Below are positions 53,819-64,000 of a DNA stretch of 64,000 bases, in pieces. The translations under genes were made by a program, and so were the position numbers. This DNA comes from Wolfiporia cocos (Eukaryota; Basidiomycota; Agaricomycetes; Polyporales; Phaeolaceae): NCBI GenBank assembly GCA_029448655.1, contig JACCLO010000015.1:1116001-1180000 (forward strand). The letters are read 5' to 3'. Every line of letters begins with the position of its first letter. Positions within the stretch are counted from its first letter, which is position 1. The notes beneath the pieces are model-generated. The model had not been told where the DNA came from, made no database searches, and saw only the letters and a list, made by a program, of their open reading frames with translations.

Positions 53819-55278
53819 TCAGTTCGCCGGACTATCCTCTGCTGCGAGCGCCTTATGTAAGACCTCCCTGAGTTTCTGCGCGAGTCCCTCGGTAAGTTGA
53901 ATGACGCCGTCTGATGTGTAGAAGCAGTACGAGGGCATTGGCGGGTATGCCTCTGGCATAATCATATGGCATGTTATGAATATCAGCGGAAAGGAGCATT
54001 CAGGTACAGGCGGAGGACTTCACCATGCCCTCTTCCACCCGCACAGACGCAATAATACCTTCCGGGTCACCAATTCAGCCCAGCTCAGGAACATTTCGAT
54101 TGCCTGTACCACACCATTATTATTATTATTTGCTACTGGGCCAGAACTTGAACAAGAGCTTACCGTGAATGCACATCCAGCCCTGCTACGAGATCTCGTC
54201 CCAAACCATCTCTCAGCACACTCTGTATCGCCTCGTGCAGCACCTCCCGGAAGCGCACTTCATGCCGCTACAGCAGTCAGCTTGAGAAGGGCCACAGTGC
54301 TCAAATGAGACATACCATCCCCGATGAAATTGTTCAGCCCTGCTTCGTCTGAACTCCTGTCTGCGATAGCGGGCAGCCACCCGATCACGGTCGCAGATTG
54401 CACGTTTGCAGGTGGCTTGGAGAGCGCGTATACGGGTATCTCCGAGGATACAGACGTTGGTGGCTGAAGAGACAGTAGCTGAGATCCGGGCATTCGTCCT
54501 AGGAGAAGGATGTAATTGCTGGGTCGGCGTAGTGGCAAAGCATCTGCGAGGACCGGCGAATGTTGGGAATACAGTATGTTTGTCATTGAGCAGAGCCTTG
54601 GTCTAATGGAGGTTCCAGAGGGTATGCGTTGATGATATACGCGAAGATGATGTTGAAGTCGCTGTTCTCGAAGCGCGCACCGCGCGAGCTGTTCATGCAA
54701 TAACGTGTGATGACCTTTTTTGTTCTATGTATCATCAGTACATTGCAGTGGGCCTGTACGAAGAATACTGCCTGCGCATTTCCCATTCTCGCTGTGCTCC
54801 ATGAGCTTGCGCATGTAGTCGCATCGTGCCGCGGCATGGTCAATCGGTGTAAGCGTACTCTACCCTTGTTTCCACCGATCACCAGGAGCTGCTCGTCAAT
54901 TAGCTGTAAGCCTGTCACAGAGCTATTACGCGCGGCCAGCTCTGGTATGATGGGCTGATCGAGAAGACAATAAACCGACCATCTGAGTCGCCGGTAGCGA
55001 ACATAGAGGGCAGCGCCGCCGGTAAGCCGTTGCCGTTGATTGTGGGAGGTGGACTGTGGGGGATTGAAGGGTGACGATGAGAGGGCTGAGCCGATGACAT
55101 GAAGCGGGTAGGCGCTGGAGTCGGAGGAAGGGTAGTTGGAGGCTTCCGCTCAGGAGTTGCTGCCGGTTCGCCTTCATCGTTATCATCATCGGGAAAGAAT
55201 CTCTCGACTGCTGAGCTTGGTTGTCTGATGGGTTTGAACCCAGCGTTTTTCAATGTCGACGGAGTGATACGGGAGCTA
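53819..55278 (-). CDS. Unassigned multi-exon gene with WD40-like segment
   Basis: Minus frame from an acceptor (TATAG) at about 55279: L-K-N-A-G-F-K-P-I-R-Q-P-S-S-A-V-E-R-F-F-P-D, a Pro-rich linker, then S-D-G-R-F-I-V-F-S-I and S-S-V-T-G-L-Q-L-I-D-E-Q-L-L-V-I-G-G-N-K-G-R-V-R-L-H-R, which look like WD40 strands. Further exons follow around 54700-54300 (F-I-G-D-G-M region), and the end reads Y-C-F-Y-T-S-D-G-V-I-Q-L-T-E-G-L with a TGA at 53819-53821. The 5' end and several junctions are not resolved. Confidence 0.45.
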
Positions 55279-56100
55279 TAGAGGTAACAGTGGCTTTGCC
55301 GTGGGATTCAAACATATCCGAATTTGAATGCTTTCTATGTGACGATGTGACGGTGAGTGGGTTCATTTGTTGAAGTAGCGCGCGCGGCGCCGCGGCGTGA
55401 TCGGCGGTGCGTGGTCCGTTACTTATGGGGAGGGGCAACCGTAGGGGAGCGGCAAATTCCGGATGTCCGGCGTCTATCACACGCCACAGTACATGCCGGA
55501 CAGCTCTCACTGCGGCACGAGCTTGGCGCGCAGAGCGCGACGGTATCAATGTAAAGGCTCCTCAGATAAAAACATTCATGCCTTGTGTCAATGGGATGTA
55601 TTGCTCAGAACATTGAATACATCAATTTCTTCGGAACAGAATTTTGAGATAAAATCTGTACTGTACAATTTCGTACATCGCGCATGGCACACCGCAACTA
55701 CGAGACAGTTTAACGGAAATGTGTTCCCAACGATTTCTGCGGAAAAGCAAACAAGATCGATCTGTGTACTAGGTTTTTGCTGTAGATCACTATTGAAGGA
55801 GGAGATACCACTCCATCAATGTATGGGAATATGCTTTAGAATGCTTGCCAATCATGATGTGAAAAGCGATAGGACCCTAAGATCGCTCAGGTCGAAACTA
55901 CACTATCAATAAAGCACTCTGAGATCATTACCTATGTACAGAATGAATGTACTTGTGAGGTGCAGAATATTTACGTGCCAGTGGTATGAATGCATCTGCC
56001 TTCCTAACTGGGATGCGAGCGCCGCCACGTCGCGTTCGATGGCTCGATATCGTCGAGGAGTCGCTGAAAAGAACTGACAAAGGTATCAAGGGTGTTTCAT
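55279..56100. other. No supported gene
   Basis: AT-rich, short ORFs; nothing recognised. May include the 5' part of the WD40-like gene. Confidence 0.35.
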
Positions 56101-56700
56101 TATATCTTGAGCATCTACGTAGCTTACATCTCGAATGAATGTTGCAGTACATAGTCATGTCTACAGTGGTACAGGCTCAGGTCCCGATAGTACCAGCGTC
56201 GATAGCGGCACATTCGCAGTCTCGGCATCTAAATACCACATTGGGTAAGTAGTTCAGACTCCGACGTGATAAGCTCAGGACACATTTCTAGGCGGGGTTG
56301 CCCATCCCCATTACTTACCCTAAGTGCTGTCTTTTACCGGCAATCCCAGACCGGCGTCTATGGAGACATACGTCTAGCACCCCTTAGCCAAAAGGGCCAC
56401 TATAACAGCGTTGCTGTTATAGCTGGGACTCACTATATGTGTAGTTCATATTCCCACGCTGGGCGCTTGCCCTTAGGTATTTGGCTTATACCATTGCGCG
56501 GTTATGCCTTATGGTATATTGTGCCACTGGGGTTTCCAAGCCCCAAATATTCTGTGACAAGTGCCAAGTATCACGTGAATATCGACGCGTCGCGAGCGCC
56601 TCTGCACGCCCTATTCCCCGTTGACAAGTTCCATCCCTATGATAATGAAACAACTGTGCCACAGATACATCAGCAAAAGGCGAGATAGTAGATAAGATAA
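56000..56700 (+). pseudogene. Degenerate host-gene fragments
   Basis: Short readable blocks: Y-R-R-G-V-A-E-K-N near 56045, H-S-H-V-Y-S-G-T-G-S-G-P-D near 56150, L-G-G-V-A-H-P-H at 56290 after an intron-like GTAAGTAG...TTTCTAG, and K-Y-H-V-N-I-D-A-S-R-A-P near 56565. The L-G-G-V-A-x-P-H block recurs at 63771, so both are relics of one gene family. Confidence 0.35.
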
Positions 56701-56995
56701 GCATAGATAAGTGTCGTCTGACTGGTAAATGTTGTCAGACTGGTTTAGGCCGACAATATATGTTTTGTATTTTGACATCTTGGGAAATACTACCTTTGTT
56801 ACCAATCGGCCACCAGTTTCTGGGCCTGCTGATCTACCACGGGGCATACAGTATTGGCTCAGATACTATATTATACAGTTGGGCACCTAAAAATCTAGCC
56901 AAATCCACTGAAGCATCCAACTTTTCTAGCCAAACATATCCAGTAACTTCTAATAGCTTCCAATAGGATGTTCTTTCACTGGGTATGATCTGCCG

Positions 56996-58241
56996 TGTCA
57001 CAGAGTGACATTTTATTTTATTTTTCGTACGTTCCCAGTGCCTGCTTCCCTACTAGTTAGAGGCTCATACAGTGAGTGCCCTTATAGGTCACATGGCTTA
57101 CATCCTGTGCTCTGGACTATGAGCACTGGCAGTAGTGCTAGCAGGTCCATCACATGACAGTGTGGCCATTACCAGTCACTCGTCACTGACTATTACATGT
57201 AGGGTCACATTGTTACCTAATTACCTTAGCTAGTGCGCAGACTAGGACTCTAGGGCAGTAGTTATTTCGATTTTTTGGACACTTGCAGAACTCACCATTG
57301 GGCAACTACAATACAGGGACTTGTTGCGCAACCAACTCCCCTGGCTACTCATGATTCCATCAGGCATAACACTGGTTGTACTAGCATATGGGGCACATTT
57401 CAGCATTGGCAGATCCAACCCTACCACCGTTTCATATTTATCATTCAGCAATTGACAGATGGCATTCAACCACCCCATCATTACTATCTATCGTTTCAGA
57501 TATATCGCTACATACTTATCAAACATTTCAACCTAGGACGTAAATAGTATTGGTGACATCAGGGATAGATAGGACTCCTAAAACCCAGCATAGTATATAA
57601 ACTCATGTAATTAAGTCGAGGCTCTTCAGCTTGACCTTGCTGTATTAACAAGAGTCTTATACTCATTCTCAAATGTAGGAAACTACACTCAGTATTCGCC
57701 GAGCTCTCAAACAGACTAAGTCCTCGAAGTGCACACTGACTTCTCAGACTTAGGCAAGTCTTATATTCCACAAGACTTGCTTCAGCACATATTATATCCT
57801 CTAACGTGTATTGGATATTGACTGATCCCCTAACGTCTTCGACTTAGGGCCCAAAGGCTTATTATCAGATATATTTGCCTTGCACTCACCTACAAGGCTA
57901 CATGCAGAGGAACCGATTATATTCATGATTCGATTATACAAACGGGTATACGACCCATAACAGTAGTGTACTCCCTGTGTCCTCATGTATTTAGTGATGC
58001 CAACTTGAGGCTTAAACCTCAAGTTTGGTATTCTCAGCAATGGGCCTTAGTGCCTCTTACCTTCTAGTCTCCCTGCATGCTGCCCACTAGACCCCCCTTT
58101 CTTGACTGCCTTGTCTGTGTTGTCAAGTCTCCATCTTCATTGTTAAGAGTTCACCTTCGACGTTGGAGGAGTATGTGCCTCGTTATAGGCTGGATATAGG
58201 GTTTCCCAGTGCCTGGTCGCACAGACATTAGGTCTGTGTCA
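56996..58241 (+). mobile_element. Old LTR, TRIM-related, split by a nested LTR
   Basis: Begins TGTCACAGAGTGAC and ends ATTAGGTCTGTGTCA. The E1/E2-family LTR 57263-57962 lies inside. CpG sites are largely lost. No target duplication found. Confidence 0.6.
57263..57962 (+). mobile_element. Old diverged solo LTR of the E1/E2 family (about 700 bp)
   Basis: Aligns along its length with 32715-33422, including AGTATATAAACTCATG and CTTCAGCTTGACCTTG, but with many CpG-to-TpG/CpA changes. GTAGT repeats flank it (57258-57262, 57963-57967); the first bases of the LTR appear lost. Confidence 0.75.
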
Positions 58242-58463
58242 CCTCTGCATTTCCTGCATGGCCCACTGCATGGCACCTCACCCACAGTTGCAGCACCCAC
58301 AGAAGTTGTCAGAAAGTCATTTTCTCTTGGGGGTGTGTGCACTTGGATAACTATTGGGGACACCTGTTATAGGCTGTGCTGGATGTCCCGCACATGCCCC
58401 AGGAGCCCCATACCTCTGCATTTCCTGTGTGGTCCACTGCGCAGCATCTCACCCACAGAAGTC

Positions 58464-59856
58464 TGTCACAAGAAACCCATGCTTAGGCCCCCTCACGAGG
58501 ATGTGCTAGTTTGATGCTGTCATGAATTCTATGGCATATAGGTTATTCCCCCAGCGGGGGTCGAACTCTTTACACCTATGTCTAGTAGTCACATGACCCA
58601 GTCCACCATATACACAGTGGACTAGTAGTTACATGTAGCCCACCCCTTGGTCGTCTAACACCTAGCTTACATAATACAGATACATGTGATTGCTCGAGTA
58701 TTAGTGCGCACGGCCCTTGCCTTTAGGGTGGGCCCAACCTGGTAGCGTACAAGGCTCTCATGTATATAAGCTAGACATCTGAGGTCTTACACCTCAGACT
58801 TGTTAATCTTACCCTGGGGCATGTCCCTCATTACTCTACTTCTTGTCTGCTTGTCTGGGTCCCTCAACGTTGCCGACTATCAACTACTGCGGCATTCCTT
58901 TCAACATCCCTCATAGGAATTGTAGGATGGGACTTAGGCCAATTTAGGTGGATACGCACAAGAAATCCCCTTGTCAACTCCTGCGCCAAATATGGCAGCT
59001 ACCGCTGGCCCAACGGCCAAGTACTTGGAGCTGAACCCTCACTGACAATATCCGCGCCTCTAGCCGCTCGTATGGGAGCACGTGCATGGGTAGATAATCT
59101 CTTCTCTATCTTATCTATTTACATGGTCACGAGGTATGTCACTGGAGTCACCTTGTTATGTAGTCATAGTCACAGTATGCACAGGCTGCGCCATTAGGGC
59201 AGGCCTTGTAGCTATAGTAGATAGCGCCTACATGTATATATACTACGTAGCGTTCTGAGGTACTCCTCAGAACATATCTTCTCATTGTTTGGGGCGTGTC
59301 CCCTCGGCAACCTTTCATCTACCGTGTGCTGCATGCTAGGCAACAACTCTCCTCATCACCACTGCTAGTCTGGGGTACAACGTCTAGTGTCCTCGTTGAT
59401 GGATGGATGGACCCTCTGACGGCTGGCAGGGTCGATGTCAAGACTATGTCGACTCCTGTTCTCCTTGTAGGATAGAAGATAGGGGGGAGTTCCCTACTGC
59501 ATAGTAGCACAGTGGTTACCGTGACGCGCTTCAACTATCTTATCTTACAGGCCATGTGTTGTACGTACTAGTTACAGTGTTTCTGCCATGTTACATAGTT
59601 ACATGGACTGTGCACAGACCTCACCTTTAGGGTGGGTCGCTAGGGTCCTATGACATGTATATATACTGGTAGTGTAGTGTTCTGGGTTCCCCAGAACTAG
59701 TATTGTCAGCCTAGGGGGCATTCCCCTGGGATCTCTTACTTCTGCTTATCCGTGTGCACTCTATGCTCAAACTTGGAGGATGGCCCTTTAGCAAGGCCAG
59801 TTCTTGGTAACAAGGGGTAGATCCCTGCTATGTGGTACACACAGACTCCTGTGTCA
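58464..59856 (+). mobile_element. LTR composite inserted in repeat unit 2
   Basis: From TGTCACAAGAAACCC to CTCCTGTGTCA, flanked by AAGTC (58459-58463) and AAGTT (59857-59861), one mismatch. It contains several LTR-like blocks with TATA boxes near 58771, 59235 and 59670; the middle block resembles the arms of 7500-10655. Probably several nested or recombined LTRs. Confidence 0.5.
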
Positions 59857-59942
59857 AAGTTGTCAGAAAATCATTTTCTCTTGGGGGCTGTGTTTGCTTG
59901 GCGAACTATCAGGGACACCTGTTATGGGCTGTGCTGGATGTC

Positions 59943-60509
59943 TGACACAGACTTACAGAGTCGGTGCAACTGGCCTAGAGGCCAGGGAGAATCCCTTATG
60001 CTCAGTGTCCAGCTAGAGCAGCAGCATATTGATAAGCCTTCAGGTATCAAGGGTTAACCTTATAAGCTGATGTGCACCCCCAGTCAAGTCAGACAAAGAG
60101 AGAAACAGGGCACAGCCCTCAGTCACACAGCAAGCAGAGTGAGAAAGGGGCCAAAGCCCAATTGTCGAAATCCTGAAGATGGGGTGTAAGCCCCATTTGC
60201 TGCCTACTTACATACATGTGGTAACTACGCTAGCGGCATGCCCTAAAGCAGCAGTCTGTGCGTACAACAGAATGTAACTACAGGTGACCGTGAGGTAATG
60301 TAACATGTAACAGGTAAGGTGACCATCATGTGAGTAAGTGGTGATGCACACTACCCTAAAGCGCTAATCTACTGAGTCAGGTGGTCTGTACGGTGTCTAG
60401 GGAGCAAGTGTGGAGGTGACCTGCAGTAAGGAGTTAGCTGTGCGCACAGCAGCACCTTTGCAAAGCAGGCGAGGGATGTAGTACAAGCCCCTACGGGTGT
60501 TCTGTGACA
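59943..60509 (-). mobile_element. Solo LTR, TRIM-related (567 bp), minus orientation
   Basis: TGACACAGAC...TTCTGTGACA with duplication ATGTC at 59938-59942 and 60510-60514. It restores the tandem unit when removed. Confidence 0.85.
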
Positions 60510-60711
60510 ATGTCCCACACACACCCCAGGAGCCCCATACCTCTGCATTTCCTGTGTGGCACCTCACTCATGGAAGTTGTGTCACAAACCTACCAAGGTG
60601 CCATGACTCCCTGTAGTGTAAGGTGCCAGCCTGTAGCTACTGCCCAAGGACATATTGCAGAGGTTGCCCTCAGTCTAGCAAGTGTGTGCTTAAGAGACGA
60701 GGCAGGGTGGG

Positions 60712-60889
60712 TGTTGACAAACGGCGGCCAAAGTCCGGCCAGCCATGTCAATTACTGACTACCACTTGGGATTTAGGTACAAATGAGCAAAGGTATGCTA
60801 CACTAGTACTACCCCTTTTATACCATTGTTAACCTCAGGGCAGGTGGCGCAGCTCGCCTCACTGCGCGCCTCTGGCTATTCCACCAACA
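60712..60889 (+). mobile_element. Very short solo-LTR-like element (178 bp), second copy
   Basis: TGTTGACAAACG...CCACCAACA with perfect duplication GTGGG at 60707-60711 and 60890-60894. Related to 49640-49799, with C-to-T type differences. Confidence 0.8.
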
Positions 60890-60894
60890 GTGGG

Positions 60895-61290
60895 CTCACA
60901 CAGTGAGGAGGTCTGAGGGGATTAACCCCAATGACTAGAAGATCAAGTCTGGGTTGTAAGACCCAGATGCACCACATGCATGCCAACACTAGCTAAGTGC
61001 CTACCCTAAATAGGGCCTGTGCACTGTAAGGCACACAGCATTACTTGTAACTAGTGTAACTGATCATGTAACTACAGTGATGGTGATGGTGAGTACACAT
61101 GCTACCCCTTCTCTTAACTATGACTGTTTCGCTCACTTCACAAAGTACGGGTACCGGAACTTCTTCGGCACATGAGTCGCGATTTCAATCTCACGCACTT
61201 TATCACGTGATGACACAGAGAGCATGCCATGGCATACCATGACAAAACATGGAGTGACTCCATGGCAAGACATTTTTTGCTTCGACCATG
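60895..61290. other. Old LTR-like debris
   Basis: Contains LTR-type landmarks (CTACCCTAAATAGGGCCTGTGC and similar, in inverse orientation) but no clear ends. No gene. Confidence 0.4.
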
Positions 61291-61299
61291 CTTCTGCCA

Positions 61300-62620
61300 T
61301 TGCTTCACCGTTATTCGACTATGTCAAGTACCTCCATACTCTGCTCGACCTCCTACATTGACCCAACCATCCCGACTTTGATCGTCCCAGTGCAGTCCTT
61401 GGCCACAACAATTCTTCATATTGTGTCAGTGCAGCAGAGCTCGAGAACATCGGTGTGCCTGGTTTGGACACCCACAATCGCATCTGCAACTGATTGGTGA
61501 TGCCATCAGGTTGTGGCAAGTACTACCTGCTCCAATCATGCTCGATAAATCCCCGTCTTTCCATCCACACAACCATAGTGCACAAGGCTTTCTAAGTCTT
61601 CTGACTACCACCAGACGGTGATGACACAAGTATTCGCTGGAAGACAGATTCCTGCAAAGCTGTGCAAGTTGTCACTGATGATTATGTGCCTGTGCACATC
61701 ATTGTCGAAGAAGTGTGGTGGCAAGTAATCCGCCACAGAGAGACTCTCCTTCACACCAGAATGATGAACTTTCTCTGCGAGCAGAACATTGAGGGCTTTG
61801 GATTGCCAAAGATGCTGCATGGTGAGGACCTGGGGGATCTTCATGATGCTGATGGAAATTCTACTTTGCATTTCACCTGGTCACTTGCTTGGGGACCGAT
61901 GGAGACTGAAGATGACTAATTGGCAGGAGAGCAAAGCCGCATGAGGGTCGTTCTTGATTCTGTTAAGGTCCCCTTGTCTGAATTTGAGTCCACAAAGGAA
62001 CTTGTGCAAGCAATGCAGGATACTATCAAAGGTGAATTCTCAGCTGGAAACCTCTGCGTTAAATCTGCAGCATCTGTGTGTAGGACACCCATGAGTGGGC
62101 ATCCCACACTGTGATGTACAAGATGGCAATGTGATGATCATATGCGACCCTCGCAAGAAGCACACGGGACTTGTCAACGACTTCAACCACAGCTGCCTAG
62201 TGGATTTGCAACACTACGTGGATGCAGATGGTATCCGAGGCAGTCCCTTATCCAACAATGATTTTGACATGGTGGATGAACTCAAGAGAGAGCTGAAAGA
62301 GAGGAAGGTGAGCTGCCATCTAAGTTCTTCACAATCTAAATTCAAACATCACTGCAGGGCATGCCCCAATTTATCTCTGTCTCTCTGCTTCAGGTTAGGA
62401 GCATGAATTTGAATGGTGAACCTGTCAAAAGTGAACCTATTGAGCACACAGTGTGCCATGATCTTGAGTTGTTCTACTGGCTCTTGACCTGGATTGTACT
62501 TTGCCACACTGATCATTTGAGCGTCCATGGGGCTTTGGCATGCAGCAGGTTATTTAATGCAGGCACCATGGGAGATGCATTTGAGTTAAACACTGACCAG
62601 TGGGAAAGATGCCACTATCC
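61300..62620 (+). pseudogene. FunK1-like fungal protein kinase relic
   Basis: Frames in sequence read V-T-D-D-Y-V-P...E-E-V-W-W-Q, then a kinase-like catalytic loop G-I-P-H-C-D-V-Q-D-G-N-V-M-I, V-N-D-F-N in the DFG position, and H-T-V-C-H-D-L-E-L-F-Y-W-L-L-T-W, the late motif typical of fungal FunK1 kinases. Frames change at about 61919, 62095 and 62390, at least partly beyond what introns explain. The TRIM-related LTR cuts it at 62624. The HCD and NDF variants would be weak for catalysis. Confidence 0.6.
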
Positions 62621-62624
62621 GTGG

Positions 62625-63205
62625 TGTCACAGACTGACCTCTGGGGCACCCTCAGGCTATTTGTTAGGGATTTTTAGGATTTGTTATGGCCTCACATGTA
62701 TACTCCTACCCCTTAGCGCCCCTTCCTCGTCCTCTCTCTTACGTTAGATGCTAGACCCAGTAAATAGTCATGTGCACCCTCAGGTAGGCGCGCGTTCCCT
62801 TCACGGTCACTATATCACTGTCACATTGTCACTTGTAGCACAGCCCCTGTAGTTACCTTAGTGCACAGGCCTGGTACTTTAGGGCGGCCATTACTGGCAT
62901 GCTGTGACACATATATATAGGTTGTAGAAGATGGTCCTTACAGACCATCTTTTGGATTCTTGGCATTGGGCTTAGGCCCCTCTCTCATCTCACTCCCTGC
63001 ATGCTGGTTTGCCCACCTCGATGGTCTCGTCTCCTGGTGCATACCTGGCTAGTCTGGTAGCAGCTAGGGTCATAGCTCACCATCTGTTGCTGAGGGAGCT
63101 GCTCCCCATTCACTTGCCACCTTACGTTCGCTGTGGTATTAGGGGACTTAGGTCCTTTTGAGGATCCCCAGCAGGGCTGGTCACACAGCCTGTGAGTCTG
63201 TGTCA
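62625..63205 (+). mobile_element. Solo LTR, TRIM-related (581 bp)
   Basis: TGTCACAGACTGACC...GAGTCTGTGTCA. The flanks CGTGG and AGTGG match in four of five bases. Has a hairpin GATGGTCCTTACAGACCATC, as in the TRIM LTR R region. Confidence 0.75.
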
Positions 63206-63770
63206 AGTGGTTATATTGTGTGTCTATTGCTCACCTTATTGTGGTTAGCCATTTGATTCCGGCTTATGTAGTTTTTAGAGATTTAAGCCAGCTTTATCTG
63301 CTCAATGCAGATTAATCTGATTTCTCCTGTGCTAGTGGAGCACATCAGCAACTGTGAAGCACTAACAAAAGGCAGTTGGTAAATTAATCTAAGTGACTGA
63401 AACTCTACTCGTACCTGCCAGGAAGAATCTCAGACTCAAGGCAGAAAATTGGATGTACTCAAAGCAGCAGTCTTTGGCTATAGTATAAAGTTAGAGTCAG
63501 AGAATGTAGTCAGTGAGTCACACATTCAACTTCTTACTGCCCTTCTGATTCCAAGAGTGATTCAGACTCGTTTGATTGTTCCAATGTGCATTTCTCGATG
63601 TTCTAGCAAGCCTGTTGTAATGTAATTACAGTATGTATGCTATATATCAGAAGTAAAGATGTGCGATGCCATGGTACACTAATACCAGTGGCGGTGGCGG
63701 CGGAATCACAATGCGGGTGCTTATTCAGGCATGTAATTCAATGTCCGATGACACTCGTGGACAAGACTCT
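63206..63770. other. No supported gene
   Basis: AT-rich; possibly decayed 3' part of the kinase gene. Nothing else recognised. Confidence 0.35.
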
Positions 63771-64000
63771 AGGCGGGGTTGCCCCTCCCCATTCCGACTC
63801 TCACCTTCGAGCCACAACAATGACCCACTCAGACCTTGCTTCCTGTCTCGTTGAAAGTAAAGGTGCCTCAGAATGGCTGGGTCACTGTCCTCGAGATTCC
63901 GTATGACATCTTCCCTGTCTATTCCTCAAAACATCGCAGGTGGTTGGACTATTTGGGCTACGCAATCACAGGCTCTGATGGAATCTTGTATCTACGGTCT
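63771..64000 (+). CDS. Fragment of an unrecognised gene, running off the window
   Basis: Begins with L-G-G-V-A-P-P-H-S-D-S-H after a TCTAG acceptor-like site, and further on reads G-W-V-T-V-L-E-I-P-Y-D-I-F-P-V-Y and R-R-W-L-D-Y-L-G-Y-A-I-T-G-S-D-G to the window edge. The two blocks need an intron or frame change near 63860. Related to fragments at 56.0-56.7 kb. Confidence 0.4.

Larger units (their letters stand above)
58242..60695. repeat. Tandem unit of about 157-171 bp, three copies, the second split by two LTR insertions
   Basis: Units start CCTCTGCATTTCCTG at 58242, 58413 and 60540. They share GTTGTCAGAAA(G/A)TCATTTTCTCTTGGGGG and CCTGTTATGGGCTGTGCTGGATGTC. Removing LTR insertions 58464-59861 and 59943-60514 restores unit 2. 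The unit itself is unidentified; it may be the internal part of an old element. Confidence 0.65.

Overview
The window looks like a transposon-rich stretch of a basidiomycete genome, most likely an Agaricomycete (perhaps Polyporales). The reasons are genes with many 46-62 bp GT-AG introns, a KDZ-type transposase next to a TET/JBP-type dioxygenase gene, a FunK1-like kinase relic, and Ty3/gypsy chromoviruses. No prokaryotic signals were seen. Roughly half of the 64 kb is LTR retrotransposon or solo LTR, and many of these are bounded by exact 5-bp target duplications, so the order of insertion can be read.

Layout. 1-2.7 kb: 3' part of an acidic, low-complexity nuclear-type protein gene. 3-4 kb: a 1,011-bp non-autonomous hAT-like element with GGACCG subterminal repeats. 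5-5.3 kb: C-terminal fragment of an F-box-like gene. 5.3-16.9 kb: a decayed minus-strand Ty3/gypsy chromovirus (E1) carrying an inverted LTR-LTR unit, which itself carries a short non-autonomous LTR element (TRIM-like). 17-21.2 kb: a CCTCGCGG repeat array, a KDZ transposase relic and, facing it, a four-exon TET/JBP-like gene. 21.6-27 kb: a host-type gene broken by LTR insertions, a frameshift and a nonsense codon. 29.2-32.2 kb: a multi-exon gene ending in two RanBP2-type zinc fingers. 32.7-41.2 kb: a full-length copy (E2) of the E1 family, with 708-bp LTRs differing at about 8 sites by eye and CACCA target duplications; it splits another reading frame. 42-47.1 kb: a small basic gene, a ten-exon minus-strand gene with a cysteine cluster, and a divergent small gene with a repeated LLRWD motif. 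48.8-53.2 kb: GC-rich relics (SDR oxidoreductase, fungal transcription-factor domain, membrane protein). 53.8-55.3 kb: an unassigned WD40-like gene. 56-64 kb: a CpG-poor graveyard of old LTRs, a 157-171 bp tandem unit split by LTRs, a FunK1-like kinase relic and a host-gene fragment.

What stands out. The E1/E2 family encodes protease, a five-motif dUTPase, RT, RNase H, integrase and chromodomain. The last 1.1 kb of pol is also open in a second frame that encodes a coiled-coil plus zinc-knuckle protein. Both E2 and the unrelated TRIM have a primer-binding site complementary to a sequence inside their own LTR just downstream of a TATA box, the arrangement known for self-priming (Tf1/sushi-type) elements. 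Both long copies share the same broken gag, implying that a defective master was mobilised in trans. The KDZ plus TET/JBP pair matches the association known from mushroom genomes.

All calls come from reading translations and repeats by eye; no alignments or database searches were run.
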